DNA from: Actinobacteria bacterium OK074
Lineage (GTDB): Bacteria; Actinomycetota; Actinomycetes; Streptomycetales; Streptomycetaceae
Length of the DNA: 64,000 nt
Assembly: GCA_001298575.1 (NCBI GenBank)
Contig: LJCV01000188.1
Span: forward strand, 124,001 to 188,000
Direction of reading: 5' to 3'
Part shown: positions 59,782 to 64,000 of the stretch, in pieces
Layout: every line of letters begins with the position of its first letter
Position numbering within the stretch: position 1 is the stretch's first letter
Program-made: the position numbers and the translations under genes
The notes under the pieces: model-generated
Databases searched by the model: none
The model's input: only the letters and a program-made list of their open reading frames with translations
What the model was told of the DNA's origin: nothing

Positions 59782-60875
59782 TCATCGACAGCCACGGTCA
59801 CTTCACCACCGCGCCACCGGCGTTGGGCACGTGGCGGGAACGGCAGATCCGCGCGTTCGAGGAGTCGGGCGCCCGGGTGTCGCCCGACGAGCTGCACATC
59901 ACGGATGACGAGATCAAGTCAGCCGTCCAGCAAGGGCAGTTGAAGCTTCAGCTGGAGCGCGGCACGGATGTCGGGCTCTTCTCCCCGGGCGCCGGGAAGA
60001 TGGCCCACCACTACGGCGACGAGCGCACCAGCCTCGACTGGTCCCGGGTCAGCAACGACCTGATCGGCCGGGTCTGCGGGCTGTTCCCGGGCCGGTTCGT
60101 GGGCGTGTGCCAGCTGCCGCAGTCGCCGGGGGCCGCCCTGGCCGCCTCGGTGCGCAACTCCGTCGCCGAACTGGAGCGCTGCGTCGTGGAGTTGGGCTTC
60201 GTCGGCTGCCTGCTCAACCCGGACCCGTCGGACGGGTACTGGCAGGCGCCGCCGCTGACGGACCGGGTGTACTACCCGCTCTACGAGAAGCTGGTCGAAC
60301 TCGACGTCCCCGCGATGGTCCATGTGGCGATGTCCAGGAACCCTGCCCTGCAAGGGACTTGCGCGCACTATCTCAACGGCGACACCGCGGTGTTCATGCA
60401 GCTGTGCATGTCCGGCCTGTTCACCGACTTCCCGGACCTGAAGCTGATCCTGCCGCACGGCGGCGGCGCCGTCCCCTACCACTGGGGCCGCTACCGGGGC
60501 GTCATGCAGGACCAGGGCCGGCCGCCGCTGGCGGAGTCGGTGCTGCGCAACGTCTTCTTCGACACCTGCGTGTACCACCGGCGCGGCATGCAACTCCTCG
60601 TGGACGTCGTCCCGTTGGCGAACATCCTGTTCGCCTCGGAGATGATCGGCGCCGTCCGCGGCGTGGACCCGGAGACCGGTCACCACTTCGACGACACCAA
60701 GTACCTCCTGGACTCCCTCGATTCACTGACCGACACCGACCGGCAGGCGGTGTACGGGGGCAACGCGCTGCGGGTGTTCGGGCGGCTGGAGGGAGTTCTG
60801 AAGGGTGCTTTGAACGGTGTTTTGAAGACACCGCCGGCATCGGACGCCAACAGCCAGAAGGAGAGCGGGACATGA
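59778..60875 (+). CDS. Amidohydrolase-2 enzyme resembling 4-oxalomesaconate hydratase (LigJ)
   Basis: A 365-aa metal-dependent TIM barrel: MIIDSHGHFTT at the start, LILPHGGGAVPYHWGRYRG, and the characteristic FASEMIGAVRGVDPETGHHF with DDTKYLLDSL, which is the LigJ-type C-terminal motif. LigJ hydrates 4-oxalomesaconate in the protocatechuate 4,5-cleavage pathway. The start overlaps the aldolase stop as ATGA. A short degenerate repeat (GVLKGALNGVLKT) ends the protein. Function on the same or a related tricarboxylate is inferred; the ring-cleavage dioxygenase is not present. Confidence 0.85.
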   Translation: MIIDSHGHFTTAPPALGTWRERQIRAFEESGARVSPDELHITDDEIKSAVQQGQLKLQLERGTDVGLFSPGAGKMAHHYGDERTSLDWSRVSNDLIGRVCGLFPGRFVGVCQLPQSPGAALAASVRNSVAELERCVVELGFVGCLLNPDPSDGYWQAPPLTDRVYYPLYEKLVELDVPAMVHVAMSRNPALQGTCAHYLNGDTAVFMQLCMSGLFTDFPDLKLILPHGGGAVPYHWGRYRGVMQDQGRPPLAESVLRNVFFDTCVYHRRGMQLLVDVVPLANILFASEMIGAVRGVDPETGHHFDDTKYLLDSLDSLTDTDRQAVYGGNALRVFGRLEGVLKGALNGVLKTPPASDANSQKESGT

Positions 60876-62527
60876 AGGCTTACGAAGCGCTCGCCGAGGC
60901 GTTCGTCAAAGAGGGCACCAGTGACGTCTTCGGCATGATGGGCGACGCCAACATGCACTGGATGAACGCCCTTGCACGCCGCGGGGTGCGGCTGTACGAG
61001 GTGCGGCACGAGGGCTCCGGGCTCGGCATGGCCGACGGCTGGGCGCGCACCGCCGGGCGGCCCGGTGTGGTGACGGCGACCAGCGGCCCCGGCACCGCCC
61101 AGCTGGCCACCTCGATGATCGTGGCGAACCGGGCGCGCACCCCGCTGGTCGCGTTCTGCGGCGAGACCGCGTCGGGCGACGAGAGCGCCGTGCAGTACCT
61201 CGACCAACGGCGGTTCGCGGCGGCCATCGAGTGCGGCTTCGTCCACCTGACCCGGCCCGACCAGGCCGAGGAGGCCGTCCAGCGCGCCTTCTACCTGGCG
61301 TGGACCGAGTCCCGCCCGGTGATGCTGAGCGCCCCGATCGACGTCCAGCAGGGTGAGGTGGAGGACCCTGACGATGAGTATGTCCCCTCCACCGCGCTCC
61401 TCGACCGCCCGCGGCTGCTGCCGGACCCGGCCCGGATCGCGGCGGCCTGTGCGATCGTCCGGGAGAGCAAACGGGTCGTGATCGTCGCGGGCCGCGGTGC
61501 CCGGAAGGCGGGCGCGGGCGCGGAGTTGCTCGCGCTCCAGGAGCGGACCGGCGCCCTGCTGGCCACCACGCTCCAGGCGAAGAACTGGCTGTGCGACCGC
61601 ACCGAGTACCACGTCGGCCTGGCCGGGCTCTTCGGCAGCAAGGTGGCGACCGAACTGCTCCAGGAGGCCGACTGCGTGATCGCGGTGGGCGCCAGCCTGA
61701 ACAGCTACACGATCGAGCACGGCTACCTCTTCCCCGAGGCCCGCTACCTCCAGATCGACGTCGCACCGCACCTCGTCATGGGCAACGGCTCGGCCGCCGA
61801 CTGCTACCTCCAGGCCGACGCGACCGCCGCCGTACGGGAGTTGAACCGCGCCCTGGCCGAACAGTCCGTACGCATCGAGGGCTTCCACACCGACGCGGTA
61901 CGGCAGCGGCTCGAAGAACCGCTGCGGGAGCCCGCCGCCTACGTGGACGAGCCGGGGCGCATCGACCCGCGCCGGGCGATTCGGATCCTGGACACCGAAC
62001 TCCCGGGAGAACTGGGCCTGGTGCTCGGCAGCGGCCATCAAGTCGACTTCGGCACCATGCTGTTCCAGCGCTCCCGCCAAGTCCTGTCCAACTACGGCAT
62101 GTTCGGCGCCATCGGCCAGGCCCCGCTGCTGGCCCTCGGCCAGATCGTCGCCGACGGCGGCAGACCCGCGTTCGTGGTCGAGGGCGACGCGAGCTTCCTG
62201 ATGCACCTGTCGGAGTTCGAGACGGCCTGCCGCTACGGCATCCCGCTCCTGGTCGTCGTCATGAACGACGAGGGGCTGGGCGCCGAGTACCACAAGTCGG
62301 CGGCCAAGGGCCTGGATCCGGAGCTGGCCCTCATCCCGACCCCCGAACTCGGCCCGGTGGCGAAGGCGCTCGGCGGCGGCGGGGCCACGGTCCGCACCCC
62401 CGCCGAACTGACCGCAGCACTGGGCGAGTTCGTCCGCGCACCCCGGCCGACCGTGATCGACGTACGCATCACCCGTGAGGTGCTCAGCGTCCCCTACCGC
62501 CGCCTGATGTACGGCGAGGACGTGTGA
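60872..62527 (+). CDS. Thiamine-diphosphate enzyme (acetolactate synthase/decarboxylase superfamily)
   Basis: A 551-aa three-domain ThDP enzyme. The activating Glu47 lies in VRHEGSGLGMADGWARTAG; SGPGTAQLATSMIVANRARTP follows. The ThDP/Mg site is VEGDASFLMHLSEFETAC to VVVMNDEGLG. Relatives include benzoylformate and oxalyl-CoA decarboxylases and acetolactate synthases. It starts by ATGA overlap with the LigJ-like gene. It probably decarboxylates a 2-oxo acid formed in this pathway or ligates it to another carbonyl; which is unknown. Confidence 0.88.
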   Translation: MKAYEALAEAFVKEGTSDVFGMMGDANMHWMNALARRGVRLYEVRHEGSGLGMADGWARTAGRPGVVTATSGPGTAQLATSMIVANRARTPLVAFCGETASGDESAVQYLDQRRFAAAIECGFVHLTRPDQAEEAVQRAFYLAWTESRPVMLSAPIDVQQGEVEDPDDEYVPSTALLDRPRLLPDPARIAAACAIVRESKRVVIVAGRGARKAGAGAELLALQERTGALLATTLQAKNWLCDRTEYHVGLAGLFGSKVATELLQEADCVIAVGASLNSYTIEHGYLFPEARYLQIDVAPHLVMGNGSAADCYLQADATAAVRELNRALAEQSVRIEGFHTDAVRQRLEEPLREPAAYVDEPGRIDPRRAIRILDTELPGELGLVLGSGHQVDFGTMLFQRSRQVLSNYGMFGAIGQAPLLALGQIVADGGRPAFVVEGDASFLMHLSEFETACRYGIPLLVVVMNDEGLGAEYHKSAAKGLDPELALIPTPELGPVAKALGGGGATVRTPAELTAALGEFVRAPRPTVIDVRITREVLSVPYRRLMYGEDV

Positions 62528-62562
62528 ACCGGGCCGGGGGAGACGAGAAGGAGGCGGACGAC

Positions 62563-63456
62563 GTGACAACGCTGACGGTCGTGCTGGGAGACCACCCGCA
62601 CACGCGGCCCCTGAAGGACAGAACCCTCCCCGTGGCGGGCGCCGACTGCCGTTTCGTCGAGTCGTCCCCGCTCTACCCGGCCTTCGCGCGGATGGTCCGG
62701 AACCTCGAATTCGACGTCTGCGAAATGGCGTTGGCGACCTACCTCCAGGCGCGCGAGGCCGGCGTACCGGTCACCCTGCTGCCGGTCGTCCTCGTCGGCG
62801 GCACCCACCACCAGTCGCTCACCCGGCTGCCGGAACGCCCGTTCCTGACGCCCCGTCAACTCCAGGGCCGCCGGGTGGGCGTGCGCTCCTACAGCCAGAC
62901 GACCGGCCTGTGGGTACGCGGCTTCCTGCGCGAGGAGTACGGCGTCGAGGCGTCCGACGTCACCTGGGTCACCACGGAGGAACCCCACGTCGCGCAGTAC
63001 CGCGAACCGGCCCGCGTGGCACGGTCGGACGCCCGGCGGGTCGCGGACCTGCTGCGCGGCGGCGACGTCACGGCGGCCGTGCTCGGGCCGCGCGCGATCG
63101 GCGGGCAGGGCGAGGGCCTGCTCCCGGTCGTCCCCGACGCGGAGGCCGCCGGGCTCGCCTGGGTGGCCCGCCACGGCACCGTCCCCGCCAACCACTTGGC
63201 CGTCGTGCGCGATGACGTCCTGCGCTCCGACCCGGACGCGGTGCGCGCCCTGTACCGCGCCCTCAAGGAGGCGATCACCGCCACCGCCGCCGGGCGCGAC
63301 GACTCCCCGGCGGGCCGCGCGGTCGCGGCCGGCTGGAGCGATGCGCTCGCCAAGTGCCTGGAGATCGCCGGGCGTTACGCCCTCGAACAGGAACTGGTGC
63401 GCTCCCCGGTCGACATCGGCGCGATCGAGAAGGAGGCGGCTCTCTTTGAGGAGTGA
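62563..63456 (+). CDS. 4,5-dihydroxyphthalate decarboxylase-like protein (substrate-binding-protein fold)
   Basis: A 297-aa protein without a signal peptide. The opening TLTVVLGDHPHTRPLKD, then EFDVCEMALATYLQARE, TPRQLQGRRVGVRSYSQTTG and WVRGFLREEYGVEASDV closely follow the Pht5/4,5-dihydroxyphthalate decarboxylase pattern, an enzyme built on the periplasmic-binding-protein fold. GTG 62563 was chosen for AAGGAGG eight bases upstream; GTG 62524 would overlap the previous stop but lacks a site. It may decarboxylate an aromatic dicarboxylate, or be a cytoplasmic solute sensor. Confidence 0.75.
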   Translation: MTTLTVVLGDHPHTRPLKDRTLPVAGADCRFVESSPLYPAFARMVRNLEFDVCEMALATYLQAREAGVPVTLLPVVLVGGTHHQSLTRLPERPFLTPRQLQGRRVGVRSYSQTTGLWVRGFLREEYGVEASDVTWVTTEEPHVAQYREPARVARSDARRVADLLRGGDVTAAVLGPRAIGGQGEGLLPVVPDAEAAGLAWVARHGTVPANHLAVVRDDVLRSDPDAVRALYRALKEAITATAAGRDDSPAGRAVAAGWSDALAKCLEIAGRYALEQELVRSPVDIGAIEKEAALFEE

Positions 63457-63546
63457 CGGATCGTCAGAAATGGTTCGTGTGCGACGAGTTCGCCTTCCCG
63501 GGCGCCGAGTGGATGTGCGTGGGACCCGAGTCGAAGGGAGCCGGCG

Positions 63547-64000
63547 ATGACGGACCTGCGGTACCGGGCCGAGGCGCCCACCCGGCGCCCGGCCGTGTGG
63601 ACCCCGGACCTGCTCGCGAAGGTCGACTGGCGGCGGCGCGCGGCGGCGGAACCCTTCCGCGGCGTGGCCGGACCGGAGGGACCGCGACCGGACCTGTTCC
63701 CGCTGCGCACCACGGGCGTGGACGTCGGCGGGGCGCGCCGCGCGGCGGAGGAGTACCTGGCCGCCCTCACGCCCGCGCAACTGGCGACGGGCCGGTTCGC
63801 CATCGACGACGTGACGTGGCGTCACTGGGCCAACGGGGCAAGGTACTTCCTGCGCCACGGGCTCTGCCTGGAGGACCTCGACGACGGCACCCGGCACCGC
63901 GCGCTCGCCGTCGTCCGCGCCGCACTCAGCGCGGCCGGGTACGCCCAGGTCGTCGACCTGATGCACCTCAACCTCACCATCGGCGAACTGCGCGGCGAGG
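63547..64000 (+). CDS. DUF3500 family protein (3' end outside window)
   Basis: The first 151 codons of a gene that runs past the right edge. The sequence contains WANGARYFLRHGLCLEDLDD and ALAVVRAALSAAGYAQVVDL, with LMHLNLTIGELRGE at the break; this is the usual N-terminal half of DUF3500 proteins, whose function is unknown. ATG 63547 follows GGGAG by six bases. It is 90 bp downstream of the decarboxylase-like gene and probably in the same operon. Confidence 0.75.
   Translation, partial: MTDLRYRAEAPTRRPAVWTPDLLAKVDWRRRAAAEPFRGVAGPEGPRPDLFPLRTTGVDVGGARRAAEEYLAALTPAQLATGRFAIDDVTWRHWANGARYFLRHGLCLEDLDDGTRHRALAVVRAALSAAGYAQVVDLMHLNLTIGELRGE

Noticed and set aside
63453..63546. Possible short coding segment (DEFAFPGAEWMC) between the last two genes
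   Set aside because: Its frame runs into the DUF3500 gene out of frame with no suitable stop, so it is probably intergenic.

Overview
The window is about 64 kb of very GC-rich DNA with strong G/C bias at third codon positions. It carries TetR, LacI and AfsR/LuxR-type regulators, Tat-exported proteins, a PASTA Ser/Thr kinase and many GTG/TTG starts. This fits an actinomycete, most likely a Streptomyces-type chromosome arm. No rRNA, tRNA or CRISPR was seen.

Layout. (1) 1-6.2 kb: the 3' part of a PASTA kinase, a DUF2993 lipid-binding-type protein, and a divergent TetR/MFS efflux pair whose MFS gene carries an in-frame TAG; then about 1 kb with no recognisable gene. (2) 6.2-17.6 kb: an aromatic meta-cleavage cluster. 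On the minus strand are TetR, a 2-hydroxypentadienoate-type hydratase, an amidohydrolase and an MFS pump. Divergently there are an FAD aromatic hydroxylase, a C-C hydrolase and an extradiol dioxygenase. A DUF485/sodium-solute symporter pair and a second, Tat-exported amidohydrolase follow. A TGTAG-N6-CTACA inverted repeat in the TetR/hydroxylase gap recurs twice upstream of the exported amidohydrolase. (3) 17.9-20.2 kb: mobile-element debris (group II intron RT fragment, DUF5372 plus truncated serine recombinase, broken IS5-type element). (4) 20.2-32.5 kb: a minus-strand sugar operon with an ABC importer and GH1, GH32 and two GH3 enzymes, plus a LacI regulator; TAAGCGCTTA boxes lie before both promoters. 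(5) 32.7-36.7 kb: a LuxR pseudogene broken by an 8-bp duplication, an NB-ARC/TPR ATPase and a PatB-like C-S lyase.

(6) 36.9-55.5 kb: a catabolic cluster for an unidentified, probably alicyclic or terpenoid/steroid-like substrate. It contains an acyl-CoA synthetase, enoyl-CoA hydratase, acyl-CoA dehydrogenase, alcohol dehydrogenase, fused alpha/beta 2-oxoacid dehydrogenase E1, cyclase-family hydrolase, two NTF2-like proteins, a Baeyer-Villiger monooxygenase, a CMD-like protein, three SDRs and a complete P450/[3Fe-4S] ferredoxin/ferredoxin reductase system. An ACC-N4-G(G/A)TC element recurs in six of its intergenic regions, probably the operator of the TetR regulator at 42.6-43.3 kb. (7) 55.9-64 kb: a Tat-exported beta-propeller lactonase, then a tightly overlapping operon encoding a NitT/TauT-type ATPase, CoxG-like protein, HpcH/HpaI aldolase, LigJ-like amidohydrolase, ThDP enzyme, 4,5-dihydroxyphthalate-decarboxylase-like protein and a DUF3500 protein cut by the window end.

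The best candidates for undescribed biology are the region 6 catabolic regulon and the region 7 operon.
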